The notes: a model not told the origin generated them from the sequence alone. A stretch of DNA of 64,000 nt from Balaenoptera acutorostrata (GCF_949987535.1 NC_080082.1:31222011-31286010); one strand, 5' to 3'. Shown: positions 24,181 through 37,115, numbered from the stretch's first letter. Made by a program: numbers and translations.

Positions 24181-24891
24181 CAGGACTCCTGCTTATGGAC
24201 ATTATGGAGTAACCATGACAAGGTTTACCTTTTTACCCTAAAAAACTATAAAACAGACCAAAAATAGGAAACAAAGGTTTCTGACACTGGAAAACAGCAA
24301 CCCCAAAGATAGGAGAAATAAAATAGGTGAGCCTTAGTTTACTAGCTAGAAACAGTTTCAAAGTCACAGAGTAGGGATGGGGATATCAGAACTCAGAGTT
24401 TTCAGTTTTCTCTCTTGCTGAGTTGTGAAGACAGAGACTACAGTTTAGGAAGGCCAAGGCAGCAAGGATTTGTAAGGCAGAATACTGGAACAGAAGAACC
24501 CACACAGGGAGAGAGTAAGCGGACATCTACAGAGGGGTTCCTTCAAGTCTTTGGCTACGTATTCATCTGTGCATGTGAGAATGAAAACTTCCCACAGGCA
24601 GGAAAAGAAGTTCCAGAAAGCTATAGGCTAGACAAATCTCAGACCTCACATAGGGCCAGGAATACTCTGTGTTCTCAGCAGCCAGAATGGTTCCTACTAC
24701 CTGAGACAATAGAGTCTTTAGAAAAGCATAATCTTAGTAGTAGCGTTAAATAAGTACTATATTAAAGGCTGCCCTAGATCCACTTAAAAGCTTAAAAGCA
24801 AGCCTCAAAAGAATCTAACTTATTCCAAATAATTTAATTACTCACTAGAGCAAAGTCCAACACTACTTAGAAGAATATAACAAAATCAGGC

Positions 24892-25290
24892 GGGACTTCC
24901 CTGGTGGTGCAGTGATTGAGAATCCGCCTGCCAACGCAGGGGACATGGGTTTGAGCCCTGGTCCAGGAAGATCCCACATGCCGCAGAGCAACTAAGTCCA
25001 TGTGCCACAACTACTGAGCCTGTGCTCTAGAGCCCACGAGCCACAACTACTGAAGCCCGAATGCCTAGAGCCTGTGCTCCGCAACAAAGAGTAGAAGCCA
25101 CCTCAGTGACAAGCCCACACACCGCAATGAAGAGTAGCCCCCGCTCGCCACAACTAAAGTCCGTATGCAGCAACAAAGACCCAATGCAGCCATAAATAAA
25201 TAAAAATTTTTAAAAATAAAACAAATAAAGTAAAATAAAAATCACCTATGGCTCTCAGTACCCATAGGTTAAAAAAAAAAGACAAATAAA
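24892..25290 (+). mobile_element. CHR SINE with extra 3' sequence before its duplication
   Basis: A CHR SINE body (about 24892-25190) with an A-rich tail, followed by non-SINE sequence at about 25243-25270 and a second A-rich tail. It is flanked by the 13-bp duplication aacaaaatcaggc (24879-24891 and 25291-25303), so the extra sequence lies inside the inserted unit. That extra part contains cctatgg and ccatagg, which could form a small stem. It is more diverged than other copies (tgagccctgg box B region). Confidence 0.85.
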
Positions 25291-27494
25291 AACAAAATCA
25301 GGCACCAATAAATAAAATTTGCCATATCCAGTATTCAAACAAAAAGTAGCAGAGAGAAATAAAAGATATATGATATATATGATACACAAGATAAATACAT
25401 CTTTCTTTTTTTCATATACATATCTTTCATATATATATAATATGAAGCTTCTAAAGATGAAAAATATAGTAAATGAAATAAAAATCACATTGAAGAGATT
25501 AACAGCACTTTAGACACTGCAGAAGAAAAGATAAGTGAAGTAGAATACACAGGAACAGAAACTACCCAAAATGAAGCACACAGAGGAAAAACACTATAAA
25601 AAACTGAAAGAGCATCCATGCCCTATGAGACAATATTAAGCATTTTAACATAAATGTAATTTGAGTCTCAGAGGAGGGAGAATGACAGAAAAAAAAATTT
25701 TTTTTAATGATGACCAAAGAGAAAAATATGAACAAAGGCAACAAATAGAAAACATTAACAAATAAGATAGATTTCAACCTAACTATATCAGTAATCACTT
25801 TAAATGTCAATGGCCTAAGTACACTAATTAAAAGGCAGAGATGGTCAGAGTGGATGAAAAAACAAGACCCAACTATATATTGTCTCTAAGAAACTCACTT
25901 TAAATATGAATACACATATAGATTAAAAGTAAAGGGATGGAAAAAGATATATCATGGAAACACTAATCAAAAATAAAGCTGGAGTACCTATATGAATTTC
26001 AGATACAGCAGACTTCAAAGCAAGAAAAATTATCAGGGATATAGCGGGGCATTACATAATGATAAAGGGGTAATTCTCCAAGAAGAGGTAACAACCCTTA
26101 AGGTGTGTCTGTCTTATAATAAAGCATCAAAGTATGTGAGGCAAGAACTAATAGAACAGCAAGAAGAAACAGACATATCCACTATTATAGTTAGAGACTT
26201 CAACATCCCCTAAAAGAAGTGAATACATCCATCAGCAGAAAATCAGTAAGGACATAGTGGAACTCAAGAGCACCATCAATCAACTTAATTGACATCTATA
26301 TGCTACTTCATCCAACAACAGCAGATTACACAATCTTCTCAAGGTCATGTGAAACATTCATCAAAATAGACTACATTCTTGAACAAAAATCACACCTTTA
26401 CAAATTTTTTAAAAATTGAAATCATACAATGTCTGCTCTCAGACCACAAAGAAAGTAAACTAGACATCAGTAACAGAAAGATAGCTGGAAAATTCTAAAA
26501 TACTCAGAGAATAAAGAACACACTTCTAAATAACACACAGTCAAAGAAGAAATCACAAGAGAAATTTTAAAATACTTTTAACCAAATGAAAATAACGGTA
26601 CAAAATAGCAAAATTTGTGTGATGTGTAAAAGCAGTGCCAAGAGGAAAATTTGTAGCATTAAATGCATGTTAGAAAAGAAGAAAGATCTAAAATCAATAA
26701 GCTTCCACCTTAGGAAACTAGAAAAAGTAGAGCAAGTTAAATTTAAAGTAAGCAAAATAAAAGAAATAATAAAAATAAAAGCAGAAATTAATAAAATCAG
26801 AAACAGAAAATCCATAGAGAAAATCACTGAAATAAAGCTGATTCTTTGAAAAGATCAATAAAATCAATAAGCTTCTATGCAGGCAAAAAAAAAAAAAAGG
26901 GCAGAACACACAAAAAGAGGATATCACTATAGAACCTATGGATGTTAAAAGGAAAATAAAGTAATAACATGAACAGTTCTATGCCCACAAATTTGATAAC
27001 CTAGATGAAATGGACCAGTTCCTTGAAAGACACAATCTGCCAAAACTCACACAAATAGAAACAGACAAACTGAATAGGCCTGTAGCTACTAAGGTAATTG
27101 AATCAATAAATAATAGCCTTTCAAAACAGAAAGCTCCAGGCCCAAATAGGTTCACTAGTGAATTCTACCAAACATTTAAGTAAGAAATAATACCAATTCT
27201 TTACAATCTCTTCCAGAAGACTGAAGTGAAGGGAAGACTTCAATAGTCTCTTCAAAAGCAATGCTGGAACAACTGTACATCTACATGCAAAAATATACTC
27301 AAAATGGATTATAGACCTAAATGTAAAACGTGTACATATAAAACACTTAAGAGGAAATCTAGATGACCTTGAGGGTGACAGTGACTTTTTAGGTGCCACT
27401 GAAGGCACAATCCATGAAAGACAAAATTGATAAACCGGACTTCATAAAAATTAAAATCTGTTCTGTGAGAGACACCATCAAGAGATTAAGAAGA

Positions 27495-27835
27495 GGGCTT
27501 CCCTGGTGGCGCAGTGGTTGAGAATCTGCCTGCTAATGCAGGGGACACGGGTTCGAGCCCTGGTCTGGGAAGATCCCACATGCCACGGAGCAGCTGGGCC
27601 CGTGAGCCACAATTGCTGAGCCTGCGCGTCTGGAGCCTGTGCCCCGCGACGGGAGGGGCCGCGATAGAGAAAGGCCCGCGCACCGCGATGAAGAGCGGTC
27701 CCCGCACCGCGATGAAGAGTGGCCCCCGCTTGCCGCAACTGGAGAAAGCCCTCGCACGAACCGAAGACCCAACACAGCCAAAAATAAAATAAATAAATAA
27801 ATAAAATCAAGTAAAACTTTAAAAAAAAAAAAAAA
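27495..27835 (+). mobile_element. CHR-type SINE nested in ancient L1
   Basis: Intact box A and box B, a GC-rich body and a poly-A tail. It is flanked by a perfect 15-bp duplication aagagattaagaaga (27480-27494 and 27836-27850). The body carries a 24-bp internal tandem duplication starting gcaccgcgatgaagag (27680-27703 and 27704-27727, two mismatches). Long minus-strand frames across this SINE (up to 228 aa) are read-through of repeat sequence. Confidence 0.96.
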
Positions 27836-28324
27836 AAGAGATTAAGAAGACAAGCCTTGGACTCATACAAAATATTTGCAAAGAACATGTTCGATAAAGA
27901 ACTGTTATCTAAAATATACAAAGAACTCTTAAAACTCAACAATAGGAAAACAAACAACTCATTAAAAAATGGACAAAAGACCTGAACAGACAAAGAAGAT
28001 AGACAGATTGTAATAAGCACATGAAAAGATGCTCCACCACCTTTGTCATGGAAGTGTAAATTAAAACAAATACCCACTGCACAGCTATTAGAATGGCTAA
28101 AATCCAGAACACCGACAACATCAAATGCTGGTGAGGATGTGGAGCAACAGGAACTCTCATTCATTGCTGGTGTGTATGCGAAATGGTACAGCCACTTTGG
28201 AAGACAGTTTGGCAGTTTCTTTCAAAATTAAACACGCTCTTACCATCAGACCCAGCAACCGCACTGCTTGATATTCACCTAAATGAGATGAAAATATGTC
28301 CCCACAAAAACCTGGTGACAGCAG

Positions 28325-28480
28325 GGGAGATGGTGAGCAGCGATCAGATTCAGAATGTTTTAGAGGAAAATAATAGGACCTGCTAATGGATAGGTAAGTG
28401 AAGGGACAGAAAGAGTGAAACTAAGAGCAACTTTTGGGATTTTCACAGGAACAACAGATTGAAGATGAGTAAGTCACAAA
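28325..28480 (-). mobile_element. L2 LINE fragment
   Basis: Reverse-complement L2 text: gatcagattcagaatgtttt, ggacctgctaatggatagg and caacttttgggattttcaca. It parallels the copy at positions 1-640. Confidence 0.6.
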
Positions 28481-28879
28481 ATATTCGGACACTGTATGAA
28501 CAAATAGCACAAGATGCAATGAAAGGTGAGGATAAAAACAGCAGTGATACATTTGGAGTATTAAAGGCAAATGTAAAGACAAGGAAAGCTAATACAGAGG
28601 ATCAAAACAGATCCAACCTCTGCTGACTTGGGTTCAGAAGTGTGGCTTAAGGCCTGAAGAGGACTGAATGTCCATTCTCTTCCCCAGTTTGCTCTCTCTG
28701 AGGATTCTGCTTAAGGACACACCTGAGAATTTCTGGTAGATCTGAACTATTTTATCTAAAGGGGGATTCAAAGCCAAACAAACAAATAAAACAAAAACAA
28801 AAAGCAGGGGTTGGAGGAGTTTCCCTACGCCCAGGTGCTCATAAAGAGTTGAAACAATTTCTAAGAAATACATAGATGC

Positions 28880-29034
28880 TGGGGACTTCCCTGGTGGTCC
28901 AGCGGTTAAGACTCCGCGCTTCCAATGCAGGGGGTGCGGGTTTGGTCCCTGGTTGGGGAACTACGATCCCACATGCTGCGTGGTGCAGCCAAAAATAAAA
29001 TAAAATTTAAAAAGGAGATCAAACAAACAAACAA
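28880..29034 (+). mobile_element. CHR-1-like short SINE
   Basis: Short SINE form: ggggacttccctggtggtcc, a box B-like ggtttggtccc, then gatcccacatgctgcgtggt and an A-rich tail ending in (AAAC)n. It is flanked by a perfect 17-bp duplication aagaaatacatagatgc (28863-28879 and 29035-29051). It lacks the long 3' half of the other copies. Confidence 0.93.
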
Positions 29035-29051
29035 AAGAAATACATAGATGC

Positions 29052-30428
29052 CATTCTCACCTACCCAAATAAAAGCCTTATCACTCCCAGGCTATTAACA
29101 GTAGGCTCTAAAGACATCATAAGGAGGAAAAAAAATCATCTTAATGAACAGATCTGTTAAGTGCTTTTGTTCCACTGAGGGGCCACGAATCTGAGGCAGG
29201 CCAAGTGGCAAACACAACATTAGAAGTAATACTCCAAGGCTTGTACCTTTATTTAAATCCTTGGCAACTCTCTAATCAAACAACTCTTTTGAGATTGCTC
29301 CCAAATGTCTCTAATCCTTTATGACTTTTAGAAAGAACCCCGTAATTTTCACTGAAGAGCTTCTAATTTATCTAAAATTCTAAGTCTATGAAAGTGGCTC
29401 AAGCCTCACGGATTGTACATCTCACGTCTCAAAGGATACACTAAAGACATGCCCAGCTTTAAAGATTAATGCTAAAAATTTTTAGAAAGAAAACACTAAA
29501 GAATGACAGTTTTCCAGAGCTATCTCAGAATACAGCTAAAAACTGACTCTCTACTCAAGTGGAATCAGAGTTTGTAGAATTTATTCAACAAAACAAATGG
29601 AAAAGAAGCTCTTAGTCTTTGCAGGCTAAATGCCGCGTGCTCTATCAGTGGGTGAGGGAGAACTCTGGACGTTCACTGTAGCATGAAATCTCATCTCATA
29701 TATAAGAGACCACAGATGCAGTGGCATAATTGACGCTAGGGTGATCAATTCATGCCCAGGGCTTTCCTGGTTGTAACACTGAAGGCCCGAATCCTGAGAT
29801 CCCCACTCCCACACCAGACAATCTGGGACAGTTGGCCACGCTAAGTTTAACCCAGCCCTTATTTCCCCGGTTCTGTTGTCCAGTGTGTCACCAGAGGCTA
29901 CTGCATCCCCAAATTTCTTAAAGTAACAATCAGGAGCTTGGCTAAAGGCACTCCTGAGCTAAATAAGCCCAATATTGAAATCCAATCTTCCCAGGTGCAC
30001 ACAATCACTGAAGCTTTTCATTCTTACTCACCTGTCCATTCTCATCCCTCAATCTTAATATTTATGACCTTATTTTTCCTAGATCTGGGGACATCCATGA
30101 CTGAGAATGTTTTCAGAATTTAATAGCCAACGAAAGGGGGGGAGGGGAGGCTTCCTGGCAAGATGACAGTAGAGACCCAGGCCTCTACCTACCCCATTCC
30201 TAGACTCCCAATGAGACGATCAATGAAATAGTAAAAGAATTTAAGACTTCCTTCAGTGCTCAACATCAGGGAAAAGTTCTCAATACGCCAGAAATTACAA
30301 GGAATTGTGCTAGATACAGTATAAGTGGAATGAGATTAAAGAAGGGCAGCACCCTAATGTAAATCAACTATATTTCAATTAAAAAAAAAAATACTGACGC
30401 CCTGGACCCACAACAGATTAGCTTCATC
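29052..30428. other. FTO intron 4, no recognised element
   Basis: Contains a G-rich run near 30136-30149. Frames of about 60 aa are treated as chance. Confidence 0.4.
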
Positions 30429-30444
30429 AGAATTTCTGGAGTTG

Positions 30445-30773
30445 GGTTTCCCCGGTGGCGCAGTGGATAGGAATACACCTGCCAATGCAGGGGACATGGG
30501 TTCTAGCCCTGGTCCGGGAAGATCCCACATGCCACAGAGCAACTAAGCCTGTGCGCCACAACTACTGAGCCTGCGCTCTAGAGCCTGCAAGCCACAACTA
30601 CTGAAGCCCATGTGCCTAGAGCCCGTGCTCCGCAACAAGAGAAGCCACCAGGATGAGAAGCCCACGCACTGCAACGAAGAGTAGCCCCCGCTCGCCTCAA
30701 CTAGAGAAAGCCCACGCGCAGCAAAGAAGACCCAACGCAGCCAAAAATAAATAAATAATAATAATAATAAAAA
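30445..30773 (+). mobile_element. CHR-type SINE
   Basis: Box A tggcgcagtgg is intact. Box B reads ggttctagccc, a one-base change that may weaken pol III binding. The tail is (AAATA)n/(AAT)n. It is flanked by a 16-bp duplication, agaatttctggagttg at 30429-30444 and the same with one mismatch at 30774-30789. Confidence 0.93.
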
Positions 30774-30789
30774 AGAATTTCTAGAGTTG

Positions 30790-31940
30790 AGGCCCAGGCA
30801 CTGTATTCTTGAAACTGTCCCAGGGGATTCTCATGCAGAGGAGGGTTGAGGGGCACTGTCCCTGGGTAATGCTGACCAAAGCAGCTGCTTGTGTATCATT
30901 TGGGGACCCCAACTCAAGAGCACTCATTTAGCCCTAATTTATTTATCTGGCATCCCTTTATGGCAGAAGCTGTACTAAGTTCTGGAGATGCAGAGCTGAA
31001 TGACATGATCTTGTCCGTAAGGATTTTACCATGACATGAGTGAGGTGAAACTGGCTAAGTGTTAGAACAGAGCTGGCCATGGGATATAGTGGAGGAACAA
31101 AGGGGGACTAAAAAAAAAAAAAAAAAAAAAGGGCAGCATCCTGATAAATATATCAAGCAGATCCTGAGAGGAGTACTCCCCCTCTAGCTCAGAAGGTGCA
31201 GAGCAGAAGGGAAGGAGAGGCTACAGGGCACCCAGAGGCCTGTAGCCTCTGCAGGATGGTATTAAATGCACACAACCCGTGGGACCCATAGACTCCCAGA
31301 TGTGTTGCTGGCGCAAGTCATCGTTTTGAGAAGAGAACCAGGCATTGTGGAGGTAAGAAACTGGAGCGAGCAGGTATGCCAGGAATGGTCCCAAAGCTGC
31401 CAGGGTTTGCCCATACTGTGAGCATCTATACCACACAAAGACAAAAACAAGTAATTCAGTACATTCCAGTTCATCAACTCTCTCATCTGGCCCTGCAAAG
31501 ATGCATTTTCTTCCTCCTCCTTCAAGTGAAGGATTTGGTCAGGAACCTATACTAAGTTTTCACAGAACCAATCTTAACACCGACTTGCCTATCAGCCGGT
31601 GCTAGTCCTTTTTCCATAAGGAAAAACAGAAGGAAAAATCACTAGACTCAGGCAAAAGTATTACAGTTCTAAGGAAAGGAACCAGTTTGACAGAAACTGT
31701 CTCTTCGGAAAAGGTGTTACTCAAATGGACAGAAAAAACTTTTGTAAACTTCTCAGTATTTCAAGAAGCCGCTTGATTCAAGAGGGCACTGCACCTGTGA
31801 AAATGGGGCAAGCAGCTGTGAGGATGGAACAGCACGAGATCAGGAAAGGTTGCTTGGAGTTGACTTGTTTTTAATACGTATGGCTTCATTTAAAATGATA
31901 ATAGCTGGAGTGAACAACAGAAGGCATGCTGCAGAAAAAT
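30790..31940. other. FTO intron 4, mostly unrecognised
   Basis: The section 30950-31080 (gctgtactaagttctggaga, tgacatgatcttgtccgtaa) resembles a reverse-complement L2 tail. A 20-bp A run lies near 31111-31130. Frames of 71-95 aa lack any motif. Confidence 0.4.
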
Positions 31941-31944
31941 CAAA

Positions 31945-33060
31945 TTACCGAAGTAAATGAGAACTCAAGAAATTCTCCCAGAACTCAGAGGTAAAACAAA
32001 AACTAGTGACAGAATAAATAAGACATGAGGGGCAGATTCTGGAAGCCAAAACAGATATAACAGGAATCTTAGGGAAGAAAGCAGAAAACAGAGAAATGAA
32101 AGAATAATCAAAGAAATAACAGAAGAATATTTTCCAAAGTGAAAAGGCCTGAGTCTGTACTACAAAATGGCTGACCAAGTATATAAACATAGTCTGTTCA
32201 AAAATTAAATATAAAATACTACAAATGTCCACAGGAAAAAAACACAGTTTGCCACAATATAATCAATTTGAAGATGATCTCAGATATCTCCCTAACATCA
32301 AACATCAGAGGTCAAGGGGACAATATCTATAGAGTTTTAAGGTGGAAAGATTGTTACTCAAGAATCCTATATCCATTCAAGGAGACATGAATATGTGTAG
32401 GTATAGTAAGTCACACTCATGTTATTTTCACTCATGAAACTGGCAAAAATATTTTTAAATCGTAATGCCCAGTGTTGCCTAGGGTGAGATAAATAGGCTG
32501 GCAGAAGTAACTGATAACCACGTTTCATACACTGTAGGTAGGAAGGTAAACTGAAAACAGTCTTTCTGATTAACCGTCTGACAGTCTTTACATATCGACA
32601 CTCTCACCCTCACCCAGGTATCCCACTTCTGGTAACTTTTCCTAGAGAAATACTTACAGGTGCAGACAAAGATGTATATACAAAGATGTTCACAGGGCGA
32701 TATATAGGATACCAAAGCACTGGAAATGAATGGCATGACAAAACTAGGGGATTACTATTTAAGGCATTTTTTAAAAATCACATTTTCAAAGAATATTTAA
32801 TAGGGAAAAATGTTCAAGGTATAAAAATATTGGAAAAAACAAGATATAAAACATTATACCTAACGTGATATTAATTTTCTAAAAAAATAAATAAACATAT
32901 ACTCCCAAGTATAGGAAAAAACACTAGAAGGAATTAGACCAAATAGTTATGAATGATGTTATCTCTGTGTGGTGATATTATGATGTATTTTTGTTATCCA
33001 GTTTATACTTTCTTATAGTTTGTAAATTTTCTACAATGACCATCAATTCTAATTTTTCTT
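31945..33060 (+). mobile_element. HAL1/L1-group LINE remnant
   Basis: ORF1-like text (ggtcaaggggacaatatcta, cttcaagaat-type region near 32355, cctatatccattcaagga) is followed by an L1-group 3' region ending in acaatgaccatcaattcta. No open frame remains. It is antisense to FTO. The assignment to HAL1 rather than another half-L1 is tentative. Confidence 0.6.
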
Positions 33061-34420
33061 CATATTTAACATCTCTGAATTTGGAATACATCTTAAAATT
33101 GATAGCACCTTTGACTGGATGACGTATATTATTACTTTTGTACCTAGCAATAAAAAACTAGAACAGTAAGTATGATGATTTTTTAAAAATCCAAGGGGAA
33201 ATGTTCAATGAAGAGATCCTCAGAAAAGAGATATTCATTCCCCAAATAAAAATGACAGAACACTGCAGTCAGTGTGGGTGATAAGAGTTTTGGTTAGTTT
33301 TTTAAACCTTCCCCAATATAATTTTCCAGGGGACTAAAAACTCTTTCATAAAAACAAGTACAGAGGTGAAGATGACCTCAGGGTACACACCTTTCTCTCT
33401 CTTTTTTTTTTGAAATTAACTTTTACGGAATGCTTAGTTTATAGTTAGGCTTTGAAGAGAATACATTCTTGAGGTTAATCATTCATTCTTGCTTTCTAAA
33501 TAGGCAAAAAGAACTTTAATCCCACTTTGGGAAGGGCTGCCTTTACTCTTCCAGGTGTCAACTCTTCCCAAGAGACAGGAGGGCAGAGGGGATTGTGGAA
33601 ATGGAGAGACGAGAAGGAACAGAGGTTAGGATAACAGAAAATTTGAATGAAGTTTCTTCTCTCCCTATTTTGTATACACAGAGCCATCACATCACCCTCT
33701 ACTACAGTGAACTCTGGGCACCAGAACTTCCAAAATGAAGTTAATGAATGAAACAGAAGCAGCCACTTAAACCTCTAAGTTCTGTTCCTTCATATACCTT
33801 TTGACTTCTCTCTTTAGTCACTCCTATCTCGCATCTGATTTTACACTGACAACTGAGGAAGATAGTTATGGTTTCTGGTTAACACTTAGGGAAGAAAAAA
33901 AGGCTGTTCTCTCCAGATACTCAGCAAGTTCCCATTCTGCACAAGGTACTAAGTGCTGTGTATAGCACAAGAATATATATAATATAATACTGGCTCTGAA
34001 AAAGCTTAGCTCTAGTAGATAAGACTTCTGTATCAATTGCTACAGTCCAGAGGGGAAAGAGAGTTATGGCAAACACAATGAATAGTTGGTGCCCCTGCCA
34101 TTGTGGGTATTAAATTTTTTTAATGTCACCCCTAAATAGGTGAGTTACACATGTAAACTCACAAGGGGAAAACATGACAAGGTGGAAGGAACAGTATGAA
34201 CAAATATAAGGAGAAAGGTTTGCGCCAGGACCAATTTTAGGATAAAGCCACTATAATGAACTCACCAAGGACTATAATTTATATCTTCTTAAAAATTTTA
34301 AATGGTTATTGGGCCTAGAAGAATTATTCCACAGGAAGAGTTTAATGAATCTGCCATCATAGGGTATACAGTCTGGCCTTGAAATCTGCTGCAGGGACTG
34401 ACTGATTCAGGAAAGTCAAA
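33061..34420. other. FTO intron 4, no recognised element
   Basis: AT-rich intron sequence. A weak L2-like tail lies near 33930-34000 (cattctgcacaaggtactaa). Confidence 0.4.
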
Positions 34421-34433
34421 TTCATTCCTGGTC

Positions 34434-34571
34434 TAGTCCTGGGTTCAATCCCTGGTCAGGGAACTAAGATCCCACAAGCTGCGTGGCATGGCCAAAAAAA
34501 TAGTAAAATAAAATAAAATAAATTTTTTAATTTTAATAAAAATAAATAAATAAATAAAAAATTTTAAAGGC
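34434..34571 (+). mobile_element. 5'-truncated CHR-1-like SINE
   Basis: Only the 3' part is present: gggttcaatccctggtcagg, gatcccacaagctgcgtggc and a long A-rich tail. It is flanked by a 13-bp duplication with one mismatch (ttcattcctggtc at 34421-34433 and ttcattcatggtc at 34572-34584), which points to a truncated insertion rather than later deletion. Confidence 0.8.
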
Positions 34572-34584
34572 TTCATTCATGGTC

Positions 34585-36055
34585 ATTCCTCCACTGCCTT
34601 TACAGAAGTGGCAAAGAGGGCATACAGGATATGCAATCAAATTAAAAGCCTAAAAAATTCCTTCCCACAGCTCGTGCTTTTAGGAGTCATGTTATAGAGA
34701 TAACATAATAGCCAAAGAGGGCATATTAAGACTGCCAGCCAAAGGGGAAAACTCCACCTACCCAACCCAGATGTACAATTACCTCAATACAGTGTGACTG
34801 ATTGAATGAACCATAGAGAATAAAAGGACCTCATAATTCATAGTAACACATCCATCCTCAGTTAAAAAAAACAAACACATTTTTGTTACCTTTGGTGGTT
34901 TTCTTATAAAAAACGTGAAGGAGAATGTACAGACTGATCCAGACACTGTGTCATTCTGGAAAATTCTGTGTTGCCACATGGTTATTTGGATTAGCCACAA
35001 GGAAGTAAAGCATGGGTCACTGAAGGAATAGACTGTCATGGAAGATTCTAAAAGCTGCCTCTGGAGACCCCAGAGTATTAGATGAATGGCCATCTGTTTT
35101 GCAGAGGGTCTTCAAAACCCTTTCCAGCCAGGAGCTTTCAAGGATAGAATAAATATTTCCTTTTGCCTGTATTGCCATGAATGAAGGGGAGGAAAAGCCA
35201 ACCCTTGGTTCGTTCATTTCACTCATTGATTCAATATTTATGAAAGAACCTACCATATTCAAAGTACTGTGTTAGGTACTGCAGAGGGTACACATTTTCT
35301 GGAATCTAAAGTAGACAGAAGGCATTTTTAGAAAATTCCAAAAAAGACAAAAGACACAGGACCCAAGTAAAAATGGAATTTGCCAAGGAGTGCAACGAGA
35401 AGAAATCTCAATATGATAACTGTGCCAGGTGGGTTTGAAGAAGCCAGTGTTTATCAAAGCATTAAATAAGTAGTGTGACAAAACATCTAGTGGCACAGAG
35501 CTATCACTATGGCAAGACCCTTCCATCAGTAAGAATACAGAAAGGCAATGATGAAGTCCCGGGGAAAGGGAGCGCTACACAAGAAAGTCATGGTTCAAAT
35601 ACAAAGCTAGCTAAAGAATGGAGCATGATTCCGAGCTTTTGATGAGGTAGAAAATTTTGACCTGACATTTGCAACGTGTCCTCTCATCTGACTGAGGTTT
35701 AATAATTACAGTGGATGACAACTTCTATGTATGTATGCATCCAGTCACTCCATTTGGTTCTACAGTTAATAACACACACATTAGCACTGTGAGGTACCGG
35801 TTTTCAAATTTCAGAATCCATATACAAAGGAAGCATGGTCGTCCCATCAAAATTACAGATCAGTACGTAATCGTTATGAACTTCAAAAATGTGAAAGTAA
35901 TGCTACGACTGAAATACCAGAAGTCAAGAGAGAGCATCTGTATCTTGGTACAAAGGGAATCAATTAACAGAAAAAACCCTAAAACGTTAACTAACAAAAG
36001 TTAGCGAGAGTAAGAAAGAGTATAAGAGAGCCGATTCCACATTTCCCTTCATGAA
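34585..36055. other. FTO intron 4, no recognised element
   Basis: Contains a weak reverse-complement L2-like tail near 35215-35290. The frames at 34779-35093 and 35711-36004 show no domain. Confidence 0.4.
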
Positions 36056-36059
36056 AAAA

Positions 36060-36345
36060 CTGATAGTCCTTAAAGTTGCTGGTGAAAATACTGAAGTATT
36101 AAGCATATTTTATGAGTTAAGAAGGAGAGAATCACTAAAAGAATAAAATGCAAATACAGTGAAAAGTAGTTACTTCTAAGAAATGGAACTTGGGGGTAGA
36201 TGGCAAAGAGTTTTTCACTTTACATTTTAGATCAAGCTCCACTGTTTGAATTTTTATTTCCTAGTATATGTATTATTTTTAATATATTACTAACAATAAT
36301 ATGAATGAGGTACTGACAGGAAAGATCTCCAGGACATATTAAGTT
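36060..36345 (+). mobile_element. Possible L1/HAL1 3' tail
   Basis: Text such as gtagttacttctaagaaatg and tttttcactttacattttag resembles the 3' ends of old L1-group elements; a (CA)n tract follows soon after. Low certainty. Confidence 0.4.
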
Positions 36346-36379
36346 AAAAAAAAAGCAAGCATTCCAGTAATATATCTAT

Positions 36380-36383
<4 letters not shown>

Positions 36384-36434
<51 letters not shown>
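36384..36434. repeat. (CA)n dinucleotide microsatellite
   Basis: About 51 bp of uninterrupted CA repeat, bordered on both sides by TA-rich sequence. It is likely polymorphic in length. The minus-strand frame across it encodes only a CV repeat and is not a gene. Confidence 0.97.
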
Positions 36435-36440
<6 letters not shown>

Positions 36441-36714
36441 AAGTCCCATTTGTGTTTTTTTTTAAAAAGCAGCAGTAACATAGATGTAAATATTTTAACA
36501 TAACTATATTTATGTTAAGGCTTACAAAAGGACCAGATAGAGGAAGGTAAAAGAGCAGTTCCACATTTTATTCTATACACTTCCATATTGTTTGAATCTA
36601 AGAATATATGTGCAGAATATATGTGCATTCATCTATTAATCGTTCAATTAATATTCTTTTTTCCACACTTTTAACGAAAAAAGATTCCATGACTATATAA
36701 TTAGTAGAGCTAGC

Positions 36715-37115
36715 CAAGTGGAAGAAAGAACAGCTTTGGTCTCAGAAAAACCTGGATTCAAACACAAGCTTCACTAGGTATGTCACCTTGAACAAGTGGT
36801 TTTACCTCTCTGAGCCTCAATTTCCTTTTTTAAAGAAGCCTTCATGGAACTGTAATCCACATACCAAACAACTCACTGCCTTCTAGTGTGTTCACAGGAC
36901 TGGGCAACCACAACAGACTAATTTCAGAGTATTTTCATACCCCTGAAAGAAACCAGGTACCCACGAGCAGTCAATCCCCATCGATTTTCTTTGCTGGGAA
37001 AAAAATGGGGCTCAGAAGGGGACAACTACCTACCTGACAGGCTTGTTATGAGAAATAAATGAAATATATCAACGCCTCCAGCACAGTGCCTGACCCTCAG
37101 TAGGTACTCATCACA
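36715..37115 (+). mobile_element. MIR SINE interrupted by an old L1 fragment
   Basis: The MIR 5' part (aaaacctggattcaaacaca, cctctgagcctcaatttcct) and 3' part (gggctcagaaggggacaact, gcacagtgcctgaccctcag) flank about 150 bp at 36838-36990 that resembles a reverse-complement L1ME 3' UTR (ctgtaatccacataccaaac, ccctgaaagaaaccaggtac). Confidence 0.7.

Larger units (their letters stand above)
24185..28310 (+). mobile_element. Ancient L1 (L1M type), near full span, split by two SINEs
   Basis: The stretch reads like an old L1 in order: a 5' region (ttctgacactggaaaacagc near 24279), the 5'UTR/ORF1 boundary text around the first SINE, ORF2 endonuclease (aatgtcaatggcctaagtac near 25804), a short open remnant at 25992-26213 ending TIIVRDFNIP, reverse transcriptase text near 26950-27180, and the ORF2 3' part to about 28300. 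All frames are broken. CHR SINEs at 24892-25290 and 27495-27835 interrupt it. It is antisense to FTO. End positions are approximate, and several fragments rather than one element cannot be excluded. Confidence 0.75.

Noticed and set aside
27478..28164. 228-aa minus-strand open frame, the second longest in the window
   Set aside because: It crosses a CHR SINE and old L1 sequence on the wrong strand; the C-terminal part is simply translated SINE text that recurs at other SINE copies.
35711..36004. 97-aa plus-strand frame
   Set aside because: It has no motif, no repeat match and no splice signals; it is probably chance in AT-rich intron.
36376..36564. 62-aa frame with a repeated CV tail
   Set aside because: It is produced by translating the (CA)n microsatellite.
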